DNA of 8,505 nucleotides, from assembly GCA_964388495.1 (NCBI GenBank), contig CAYMAT010000049.1:1-8505 (forward strand). The letters are read 5' to 3'. The position numbers and the translations under genes were made by a program. Of this stretch, positions 1 through 4,760 are shown in pieces. Within the stretch, counting starts at the first letter, position 1. Every line of letters starts with the position of its first letter. The stretch comes from CAYMAT01 sp964388495. Its GTDB lineage: Bacteria; Patescibacteriota; Gracilibacteria; Peribacterales; Peribacteraceae. The notes under the pieces were generated by a model, which saw only the letters and a program-made list of their open reading frames with translations, was not told where the DNA came from and ran no database searches.

Positions 1-52
1 GTTAGGCGCACCGCCAGCGTTCACTCTGAGCTAGGATCAAACTCTTCAAAAA
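1..52 (-). rRNA. rrs: 16S ribosomal RNA, 5' end only
   Basis: Read on the minus strand, this is the 5' end of 16S rRNA. It carries the conserved AGAGTTTGATC block, then CTCAG and the GAACGCTGGCGG helix, ending near CCTAAC (about E. coli position 50). Aligning to the E. coli start (AAATTGAAGAG) puts the mature 5' end near position 52. The rest of the gene lies left of the window. The universal primer site reads CCTAGCTCAG instead of CMTGGCTCAG, and the following GAGTGAACGC...GTGCGCCTAAC differs from common phyla, which suggests a divergent lineage. Identification as 16S is certain; the exact end is by homology only. Confidence 0.96.
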
Positions 53-128
53 GAGTCAAAAAGCTCTGATCTTCATTATTTTCCATGGCGAAGATCGGTG
101 CCATGTTTAATCACTAGGAATAGTGGTG

Positions 129-156
129 CCTTCAGTAGCCGGTGGGGCTACGAAGG
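129..156. repeat. Hairpin in the rRNA leader
   Basis: CCTTC (129-133) pairs with GAAGG (152-156), and GTAGCC (135-140) with GGCTAC (146-151). A134 is a single bulge and GGTGG forms the loop. Eleven base pairs in total make this a very stable structure in the rRNA leader transcript. There is no T-tract on either side, so it is not an intrinsic terminator. It may be a processing or folding element, or a dispersed repeat like its neighbour at 165-198. Confidence 0.6.
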
Positions 157-164
157 ACTTTGTC

Positions 165-198
165 GTCCACCTACGCTCCTTGCGGAGCTTCGGCGGAC
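165..198. repeat. Dispersed hairpin repeat, copy 1
   Basis: Near-perfect inverted repeat: GTCC/GGAC outside (165-168 with 195-198), then CC/GG (170-171 with 192-193), and GCTCC/GGAGC (175-179 with 184-188) closing a four-base TTGC loop. The right arm AGCTTCGGCGG (186-196) is identical over 11 nt to 3918-3928, and CCT(A/G)CGCT on the left arm also matches 3904-3911. Two copies in unrelated places point to a short dispersed palindromic repeat family, in the manner of REP elements. Confidence 0.6.
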
Positions 199-361
199 AG
201 ATATTGCGCTTCTCTACTACGCGATGGTGTGAATGACCGAACGAAAACCTTCACTCTCTTTCTTCATCGTCCACATTCTGGTTAGGGAATGGGCCGACGA
301 GGTAAGGAGCTTGGGATTGGTCTCAGCCGTCCCTCCGTATGGAGGCGCGCAGAGCCCACGT

Positions 362-389
362 ATCTTACTCAGGTCCTAAGAAGGGTCAA
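362..389 (-). promoter_or_regulatory. Probable rRNA operon promoter
   Basis: On the minus strand TTGACC (384-389) is followed after 16 bp by TAAGAT (362-367), a good sigma70-type -35/-10 pair. Upstream of it (minus strand) is an AT-rich TTATTTTT stretch that could act as an UP element. Transcription would start near 355 and run toward the 16S gene. It is the best candidate found between the rRNA and the divergent gene at 480. The call is from pattern only. Confidence 0.6.
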
Positions 390-414
390 GACGAAAAATA
401 AGGGAATGAACCTG

Positions 415-446
415 TTCTTCAAAAAAGGTGTCCATTCGTGTACAAT
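415..446 (+). promoter_or_regulatory. Probable promoter of the dockerin/LamG protein gene
   Basis: TACAAT at 441-446 matches the -10 consensus in five of six positions. No good -35 lies at the right distance; TTCTTC at 415-420 is the nearest, with an over-long 20 bp spacer. TG directly precedes the -10 box. Transcription would begin near 453, after the GTG at 438 and before the ATG at 480. This supports the ATG as the true start and gives a leader of about 27 nt. Confidence 0.45.
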
Positions 447-479
447 GAGGGCCATACTTCGCATTCAAAAACCACATTT

Positions 480-2771
480 ATGAAGCGCTCCTTTAAAAAG
501 CCCCTGCACGGGGTGACATTTCTGGCTGTAGCCGTTTTTTTGTTTGCGGCAAGCGCCACATACGTCCTATTGCCGCAGGTGGCGGATGTGGGCGGGGGAG
601 GCGCGCCGTTAACAGCGGATATCGTGAAGTATTTTGACGGCAAGGGCGTCAATATCGCCGTTGCCAATCTTGATCAGGCGCGAACGGTTTCTGCTTTTGT
701 CGCCGTGGACGATGCCCCCACGTCCTCTCCTCGGGGGATTGTCATGGCTGGTGTGGAGGGCGGCTGGGGATTGTATCTGGGTGTTTCCGGCAGGGTGTGC
801 TTTGGAAAAATCGGGGTGAATGAGGTTTGCTCCATCCGTTCCATCGGCCCCCGTGTCATGCACCATGTGGCAGCCGTGTACGACGGCACCAAGGTGAGCC
901 TGTATGTCGATGGCTCCTTGGACAGCGAAAAGCCCTATGTGGACACGTTCGATTCTCGCGGCGAAAAGTATTACATCGGCGGCGTCCGCTATGCCAAGTG
1001 GAATTCCAGCAACTTCTTTGCAGGCACCCTCAACGGAATCCGTGCCTACACCGTTGCCTTGAACAGCGAGCGGATAGGGGCGCTTGCCAGAATGCAGGAT
1101 GGAGGGGCACAAGATGCTCTCCTGGGGAGTTGGTTGGACATCTTTCCCACTCCTGTGTGCGGCGACGGCCTTTGCCAGAACATCTCCTGCACTGGCAGCA
1201 CGTGTCCCGCGCAGGAAACACCGGAGAATTGCCCCCAGGATTGCAAAAAGACAGATCCCCTGGTGGGTGACGTCAACGGTGACGGCACCTTTGGGGCCGC
1301 CGATGCCATCCTGGTCCAGCGCCACATTGCGGGCTCCAGCCGCATCACGGACCCCGTCGTCTTCAAGCGCGCGGATGCGGATGCCAGCGGAGTCATCGAC
1401 AATGCCGACGTTCTGCTCATCCAGGCGAGGGGGTTGGGCAAAGTGGAGTTTCTTCCTGCTAGGTTCGGTGACCTGAACCATAACCTCCGGCTTGATGAAG
1501 AGGATCCCCTCATCGCCCAGCGCCTCATCCTGGCTGACTCCATTCCTGTAACGGATATGTACTTGGCCGATGTGAACATGGACGGAAAGGTGAACAGTAT
1601 TGATGCAGACTTCATCACGCGTGCGGCGGCGGGGTTGGTGACGCTGCCCGTGACGGCATCGTCGTCACAGTCCTCCGTTTCCCCCAGGCCGCAGTGCGGC
1701 GACGGCATTTGTCAGAATGCCCCCTGCGTCAGCGCACCCTGTCCCACGCAGGAAACCCCGGGCATCTGTCCACAGGACTGTTCCTGTCCTGTGATGATGT
1801 GTCCTCCTACGGAACCCGGTTGCCGGTATGAAAGCACAGGCAAAGACGCTAACGGATGCGAGAATGCTTGCGGTAAACTTGTCTGTGATCCAAAGCCGGT
1901 AGCCTATTGCGGTGATGGTGTAGTCCAGGACAGGGAACAGTGTGATGACAAAAACCGCAGGCCCGGCGACGGCTGCAACAGCCAGTGTATGAAGGAATTC
2001 TGCGGCGACAGGATCGTCACGCCGTCCCAGCAGGAGCAGTGTGACGACGGCAATGCCGTTTCCGGCGACGGGTGCTCGGCCGCCTGTGCGTTTGAGTACT
2101 GCGGCGATGGCGTTGTGCAGGCCTTGCGTGAAGAATCCTGCGACGACGGCAATCTGGTGTCCGGAGACGGTTGTGACGTGAATTGCAGACTGGAAATGCA
2201 GACAGTGCCTCCTGCGGAGAAAGCGCCGCTTCAGGTAGGCGATGTGAACGGTGACGGCACCTTTGGGGCCGCCGATGCCATCCTGGTCCAGCGCCACATT
2301 GCGGGCTCCAGCCGCATCACGGATCCTGCCGTCTTCAAGCGCGCGGATGCGGATGCCAGCGGAGTCATCGACAACGCTGACGTTCTGCTCATCCAGGCGA
2401 GGGGGTTGGGCAGCGTTGCCTCTCTTCCGGCCAAGTTCGGTGATGTAAACCATGATTTGCAGTACAGCGCAGCGGACACCATCCTGGTTCAGCGGCATGT
2501 GTTGGGCGTGAGCAAACTTTCGTCCGCAGATCAGTATCTGGCCGATGTGAACATGGATGGGAAAGTGGATGCCACGGACGTGCTGCTCATCCAGCGTGCC
2601 GGACTGGGATTGGAAAAACTCCCGGTAACCACGGCAGCCGCCGCCGCTTCCGTGCCCGCCGTGGCGTCTCCGCCCCTTCCTCCTGCAGCGCCGGCCAGTG
2701 CGCCGACGTCCAAAAATTGCGGCGGAAAGAGCACGTGGGCGGAGATCCTGCAGTGTCTCATGGGCAAGTAA
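480..2771 (+). CDS. Secreted modular protein: LamG-like domain, two dockerin-type blocks, DUF4215-like Cys repeats
   Basis: A 763-residue exported protein. Residues 1-33 form a signal peptide or membrane anchor (basic MKRSFKK, then a hydrophobic run). Residues ~45-205 look like a LamG/concanavalin A-like fold, with HHVAAVYDGTKVSLYVDG and later FAGTLNGIRAYTVAL. Two Cys modules (CGDGLCQN...ETPENCPQDC near 227-255; CGDGICQN...ETPGICPQDC near 406-434) each sit beside a dockerin-type block (~262-390 and ~586-715). Every block has four 12-residue EF-hand-like loops of the DVNGDGTFGAAD kind, expected to bind Ca2+. Residues 436-470 are another Cys-rich unit. Residues 477-572 hold three CGDG...CDDGN...SGDGC repeats (DUF4215-like). 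A Pro/Ala-rich tail ends without a sorting signal or transmembrane anchor. The start at 480 is chosen over an in-frame GTG at 438 because of the signal peptide and promoter. It is probably an adhesion or cell-surface scaffold protein; the partner is unknown. There is no Shine-Dalgarno sequence. Confidence 0.92.
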   Translation: MKRSFKKPLHGVTFLAVAVFLFAASATYVLLPQVADVGGGGAPLTADIVKYFDGKGVNIAVANLDQARTVSAFVAVDDAPTSSPRGIVMAGVEGGWGLYLGVSGRVCFGKIGVNEVCSIRSIGPRVMHHVAAVYDGTKVSLYVDGSLDSEKPYVDTFDSRGEKYYIGGVRYAKWNSSNFFAGTLNGIRAYTVALNSERIGALARMQDGGAQDALLGSWLDIFPTPVCGDGLCQNISCTGSTCPAQETPENCPQDCKKTDPLVGDVNGDGTFGAADAILVQRHIAGSSRITDPVVFKRADADASGVIDNADVLLIQARGLGKVEFLPARFGDLNHNLRLDEEDPLIAQRLILADSIPVTDMYLADVNMDGKVNSIDADFITRAAAGLVTLPVTASSSQSSVSPRPQCGDGICQNAPCVSAPCPTQETPGICPQDCSCPVMMCPPTEPGCRYESTGKDANGCENACGKLVCDPKPVAYCGDGVVQDREQCDDKNRRPGDGCNSQCMKEFCGDRIVTPSQQEQCDDGNAVSGDGCSAACAFEYCGDGVVQALREESCDDGNLVSGDGCDVNCRLEMQTVPPAEKAPLQVGDVNGDGTFGAADAILVQRHIAGSSRITDPAVFKRADADASGVIDNADVLLIQARGLGSVASLPAKFGDVNHDLQYSAADTILVQRHVLGVSKLSSADQYLADVNMDGKVDATDVLLIQRAGLGLEKLPVTTAAAAASVPAVASPPLPPAAPASAPTSKNCGGKSTWAEILQCLMGK
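1275..1440 (+). repeat. In-frame duplicated dockerin half-block, copy 1
   Basis: This stretch matches 2247-2412 with about five mismatches in some 163 nt before the copies diverge (near 97% identity). The offset is 972 nt, exactly 324 codons, so the frame is kept. It encodes the first two EF-hand loops of the dockerin block. The sequence just downstream (third and fourth loops) is far more diverged between the two blocks. Confidence 0.9.
2247..2412 (+). repeat. In-frame duplicated dockerin half-block, copy 2
   Basis: Partner of 1275-1440. The differences cluster in one patch (GACCCCGTC versus GATCCTGCC) and one later pair of synonymous changes. This uniform near-identity, next to strongly diverged downstream halves, suggests recent duplication or gene conversion inside the gene. 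Confidence 0.9.
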
Positions 2772-2789
2772 TCATGGTAATCCCTTCAG

Positions 2790-2813
2790 AATGCCTCCTT
2801 GTGGGGCATTTTT
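2790..2813 (+). terminator. Rho-independent terminator after the dockerin/LamG gene
   Basis: AATGCC-T-CC (2790-2798, one bulged T) pairs with GGGGCATT (2803-2810) around a TTGT loop, followed by a short T run (five Ts, 2809-2813, partly within the stem). It lies 18 nt after the TAA stop and before the rpsF promoter, so it separates the two transcription units. Confidence 0.8.
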
Positions 2814-2828
2814 GATCATCCCCGGAAT

Positions 2829-2856
2829 TTGACTCCGTTCGTTTTTTCATTACTAT
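2829..2856 (+). promoter_or_regulatory. Promoter of rpsF-rpsR
   Basis: TTGACT (2829-2834) and TACTAT (2851-2856) are separated by 16 bp, giving five and four of six consensus matches. Transcription would start near 2863. This lies after the in-frame ATG at 2855 and so argues for the ATG at 2909 as the bS6 start, with a leader of about 46 nt. Confidence 0.6.
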
Positions 2857-2908
2857 GCACATACGACTTCCCGCTTCCCTTCGGAACCGGGTTTTACCCA
2901 CAAGTCCT

Positions 2909-3493
2909 ATGTCTTCTTCCGTGTCCACGCAGGAAATCGACGACGAGATGCTCGAGAATACCGAGCCCCGTTTGTACGAATGCTGCGTTTTGTTCCCGTA
3001 TCCCATGCCTCAAAAGGAGGAGGCCCAGCTCATCAAAGAGGTGGAGGGATTGTTTGCCGAGGCCGGCGCCACCCTCAAGACCAAAGATGTCTGGGGTCGC
3101 CGCGGATTGGCGTATCCCATCAAGGATGCCACCGAGGCCAGCATTACGGTCTATTATTACGAGATTCTGCCCGAGAAGCTCGCGGAGCTGGATAAAAACC
3201 TCCGCATCACCAAAGGGGTGCTGCGCCACATGTTCGTGAAGCCGCCCAAGGGATACCAGATCCTTAAGTACGGTGAGCTGTACGACACGTGGATCAAGGA
3301 GCGCGAGAGTGTCACGGACAAGCGCGCCCGCGAGCGCGAGGAGCGCTTGCGCGAGCAGGTGGCTGCCAAGGCCAAGCGCCGTGCAACCCGCAAGCCCGAT
3401 GCCAAGCCGGCAGCAGGGGAGAAGATCAGCGGCGAGGCTCTCAACAAGAAACTGGATAAGTTTATTGAAGGCGATGCCCTGGACACCCTGTAA
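2909..3493 (+). CDS. rpsF: Small ribosomal subunit protein bS6, with extended tails
   Basis: bS6 of the 30S platform, which binds 16S rRNA together with bS18. The core spans about residues 21-112: RLYECCVLFP opens the ferredoxin-like fold, WGRRGLAYPI (62-71) is the family signature, and LRITKGVLRHMFVK (98-111) closes it. At 194 residues the protein is longer than E. coli bS6 (about 130). It has a ~20-residue acidic N-terminal extension and a C-terminal tail that is highly charged (130-165) and ends ALNKKLDKFIEGDALDTL. The start at 2909 is preferred to 2855, which lies upstream of the predicted transcription start. A start at 2948 would also keep the whole core. There is no Shine-Dalgarno sequence. 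rpsR follows after 46 nt, so the two are probably one operon. ssb, often found between them in other bacteria, is absent here. Confidence 0.93.
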   Translation: MSSSVSTQEIDDEMLENTEPRLYECCVLFPYPMPQKEEAQLIKEVEGLFAEAGATLKTKDVWGRRGLAYPIKDATEASITVYYYEILPEKLAELDKNLRITKGVLRHMFVKPPKGYQILKYGELYDTWIKERESVTDKRAREREERLREQVAAKAKRRATRKPDAKPAAGEKISGEALNKKLDKFIEGDALDTL

Positions 3494-3539
3494 TCCTTCC
3501 ATCCGCTTAGGATAAATTCCCTTTTGCCCCCAACCCACC

Positions 3540-3797
3540 ATGTCACCCCAACCTCGATCCTCTAACCAGCAAGGCCAGAAGCGCCGCACCGATCCCCGCC
3601 TCAAGAAGTGCCCCTTCTGCGGCAAGAACGTGCGTTACATCGACTACAAGGATTACCCCACCATGAAGCCCTTCATCGATTACTTCGGTAACATCATGAA
3701 GCGTTACTACACAGGTGTGTGTCTGCGCCACCAGAAGATGCTCCGCAACGGCGTGGAGCGCGCGCGCTTTGTGGGCTTCTTGGCGTATAGAAAGTAA
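3540..3797 (+). CDS. rpsR: Small ribosomal subunit protein bS18, Cys/His (zinc-type) form
   Basis: 85-residue bS18, the partner of bS6 on the 30S platform. The family core is clear: YIDYKDYPTMKPFI (33-46), then ITES-like FGNIMKRYYTG, then VERARFVGFLAY at the C-terminus. Residues Cys24-x-x-Cys27 and Cys61-x-x-His64 could together hold a zinc ion; E. coli bS18 lacks this set. The N-terminus (1-22) is a basic, Gln/Arg-rich extension. It lies 46 nt after rpsF in the same direction and is probably co-transcribed with it. No Shine-Dalgarno sequence precedes the ATG; the upstream bases are C-rich. rplI (bL9), often the next gene elsewhere, is not present. Confidence 0.96.
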   Translation: MSPQPRSSNQQGQKRRTDPRLKKCPFCGKNVRYIDYKDYPTMKPFIDYFGNIMKRYYTGVCLRHQKMLRNGVERARFVGFLAYRK

Positions 3798-3798
3798 G

Positions 3799-3847
3799 TA
3801 ATTCGTAATTCGTTTCTTCGTAATTCGCATGTTTTACGAATAACGAA
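3799..3847 (+). repeat. TAATTCG heptamer repeats and hairpin after rpsR
   Basis: Directly after the rpsR stop, TAATTCG occurs at 3799-3805, 3806-3812 and 3821-3827, with a degenerate unit (TTCTTCG, 3814-3820) in between. TTCGTAATTCG (3817-3827) then pairs with CGAATAACGAA (3837-3847) with a single mismatch around a nine-base loop. No T-tract follows, so it is not a standard intrinsic terminator, although it sits where the rpsF-rpsR transcript should end. Confidence 0.75.
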
Positions 3848-3864
3848 AACGCTCATAATTTCGC

Positions 3865-3870
3865 TATACT
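3865..3870 (+). promoter_or_regulatory. Possible -10 box for yebC and its leader
   Basis: TATACT matches the -10 consensus in five of six positions. No good -35 is visible at 16-18 bp (TAACGA at 3841-3846 is poor). The expected transcription start, about 7 nt downstream, falls on the A of the ATG at 3877, so the short leader frame would be read from a leaderless end. Confidence 0.4.
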
Positions 3871-3876
3871 TTAATC

Positions 3877-3954
3877 ATGTCCGAACATTCCAAGTGGGCC
3901 CAGCCTGCGCTCTCTAGAGCTTCGGCGGGCGGGCAGCATCCTTTTTCCTTTTAA
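3877..3954 (+). other. 25-codon leader ORF starting with a copy of the YebC N-terminus
   Basis: An ATG frame encoding MSEHSKWAQ followed by 16 further residues, ending in TAA three nucleotides before the yebC ATG. Seven of its first nine residues match the start of YebC (MSGHSKWAN). The DNA matches at only 17 of 27 positions, and one shared Ser is TCC here but AGT in yebC. After residue 9 the frame enters the dispersed hairpin repeat and loses all similarity. It may be the stub of an older or second yebC copy cut off by the repeat, or a translated leader peptide coupled to yebC. Similarity to YebC is direct; translation is not shown. Confidence 0.55.
3899..3930. repeat. Dispersed hairpin repeat, copy 2
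   Basis: GCTC/GAGC (3909-3912 with 3917-3920) closes a TCTA loop, with flanking pairs GCC/GGC (3903-3905 with 3924-3926). The arm AGCTTCGGCGG (3918-3928) is identical to 186-196 in the rRNA leader. Here it lies inside the 25-codon leader frame, just after its YebC-like part. Confidence 0.6.
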
Positions 3955-3957
3955 ATT

Positions 3958-4689
3958 ATGTCGGGTCACAGTAAGTGGGCGAACATTCGTATAAGAAAGG
4001 GCGCGCAGGACGCCAAGCGCAACAAGATCTACACGCGCCATGCGCGGCTGATAGAGATTGCGGCGCGCGGAGGGGGCGACCCCAGCACCAACACGACGCT
4101 CCGGGCGGCAGTCGACAATGCCAAGGCGGACAGCGTGCCTAATGCCAACATTGAGCGCGCCATTAAAAAGGGCTCGGGCGAGTTGAAGGGCGAGGCCATG
4201 CAGGAGATCACCTACGAGGCGTACGGGCCGGAGGGTACTGCATATGTGATTGAATGCATGACCGATAACCGCAACCGCACCATCGCCAACGTGAAGCTCG
4301 TCTTGGGCAAGGCAGGGGGGCGGTTTGCGGAAAGCGGCTCCGTGATGTGGATGTTTGAGCGGAAGGGGTTGGTAGAAGCAATAAGCAATAAGCAATTAGC
4401 AATGAGTGATGTCGAGAATCTGGAGCTCGAACTCATTGATTTTGGGGCCGAAGATTTCTCTTATAACGAAGGACACCTTCGAGTGGTCACCGCCATGACG
4501 GAGTGGACCAAGATGCGCGATTTCCTCAAAAACAACGGATGGACCATTGAATCTGCGGGTCTTTCCTATATCCCCAAGCAAAAAGTCCCCGTTGCGGATG
4601 AGGCGACGGCGGAGAGGATCCATACGTTCATCGAAAAAATCGAAGAAGATGATGACGTAGTAGAAGTTCACAGTAATGCAGATTTATAA
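3958..4689 (+). CDS. yebC: YebC/TACO1-family translation factor or transcriptional regulator
   Basis: 243 residues, the usual length for the family. The N-terminus MSGHSKWANIRIRKGAQDAKRNKIYTR, GGGDPSTNTTLRAAVDNAK (38-56), YEAYGPEGTAYVIEC (86-100), TDNRNRTIANVK (102-113), GSVMWMFERKG (127-137) and the DDDVVEVHSN end (231-240) are all diagnostic. The family is cytoplasmic. Members are annotated as DNA-binding regulators, and members related to TACO1/YebC help ribosomes through difficult motifs such as polyproline; which applies here cannot be told. Residues 140-149 (EAISNKQLAM) come from four heptamer repeats in the DNA and make the segment after RKG about six residues longer than in E. coli YebC. 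There is no Shine-Dalgarno sequence; ATG 3958 is fixed by the conserved N-terminus. A copy of that N-terminus lies 81 nt upstream. Confidence 0.95.
   Translation: MSGHSKWANIRIRKGAQDAKRNKIYTRHARLIEIAARGGGDPSTNTTLRAAVDNAKADSVPNANIERAIKKGSGELKGEAMQEITYEAYGPEGTAYVIECMTDNRNRTIANVKLVLGKAGGRFAESGSVMWMFERKGLVEAISNKQLAMSDVENLELELIDFGAEDFSYNEGHLRVVTAMTEWTKMRDFLKNNGWTIESAGLSYIPKQKVPVADEATAERIHTFIEKIEEDDDVVEVHSNADL
4377..4404 (+). repeat. AGCAATA heptamer array inside yebC
   Basis: Four consecutive heptamers: AGCAATA, AGCAATA, AGCAATT, AGCAATG. The tract is AT-rich in an otherwise GC-rich gene. It codes for part of residues 140-149 of YebC. Three units equal 21 nt or seven codons, so gain of three units would keep the frame. 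Confidence 0.9.
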
Positions 4690-4700
4690 AAGCAGTTACA

Positions 4701-4760
4701 CATTAGTAATTAGAAGTTAGTGGTTAGTAAAATACTAACTACTAGTCACTAACTACTATC
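4701..4760. repeat. Inverted heptamer-repeat block between convergent genes
   Basis: A tract of TTAGTA-like units (minus strand TACTAAC). AGTTAGTG (4715-4722) pairs with CACTAACT (4747-4754), and GTTAGTA (4723-4729) with TACTAAC (4733-4739) around an AAA loop. The only unpaired piece is a seven-base bulge (4740-4746), itself one repeat unit long. It lies between yebC and the penicillin-binding protein gene, which converge, so it may end transcription from both sides, but neither side has a T-tract. The block extends into the 3' end of the minus-strand gene. Confidence 0.85.

Larger units (their letters stand above)
53..355 (-). other. 16S rRNA precursor leader (non-coding)
   Basis: About 300 nt separate the likely rRNA promoter from the mature 16S end. 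No convincing gene lies here on either strand. The stretch contains two strong hairpins (129-156 and 165-198). Just before the 16S start, on the minus strand, is a T-rich GACTCTTTTTGAA, loosely like a boxA antitermination site (consensus TGCTCTTTAACA); I do not call it as one. The leader would normally pair with sequence 3' of the 16S gene for RNase III processing, but that partner is outside the window. The leader assignment is inferred from the promoter and the rRNA end. Confidence 0.6.

Noticed and set aside
438..479. Upstream in-frame GTG start for the dockerin/LamG protein
   Set aside because: It overlaps the -10 box (TACAAT) and would put a polar stretch before the signal peptide; the ATG at 480 starts directly with MKRSFKK and a hydrophobic core.
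289..483. Plus-strand frame of 64 codons between the rRNA and the dockerin/LamG gene
   Set aside because: It lies over the rRNA promoter and leader, has no signal or family likeness, and overlaps the next gene's promoter.
609..1481. Minus-strand frame opposite the dockerin/LamG gene (and a similar one at 1665-2498)
   Set aside because: Both are shadows of the plus-strand gene; their apparent similarity to each other only reflects the duplicated dockerin DNA.
2855..2908. ATG at 2855 as the bS6 start
   Set aside because: It overlaps the predicted -10 box and lies before the expected transcription start; the added 18 residues are not bS6-like.
4377..4404. CRISPR array
   Set aside because: Units of seven bases without spacers are simple tandem repeats; no cas genes or 25-40 nt repeats occur.
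4690..4760. Standard rho-independent terminator between yebC and the penicillin-binding protein gene
   Set aside because: The hairpin is clear but no T-tract follows on either strand, so I record it as a repeat only.
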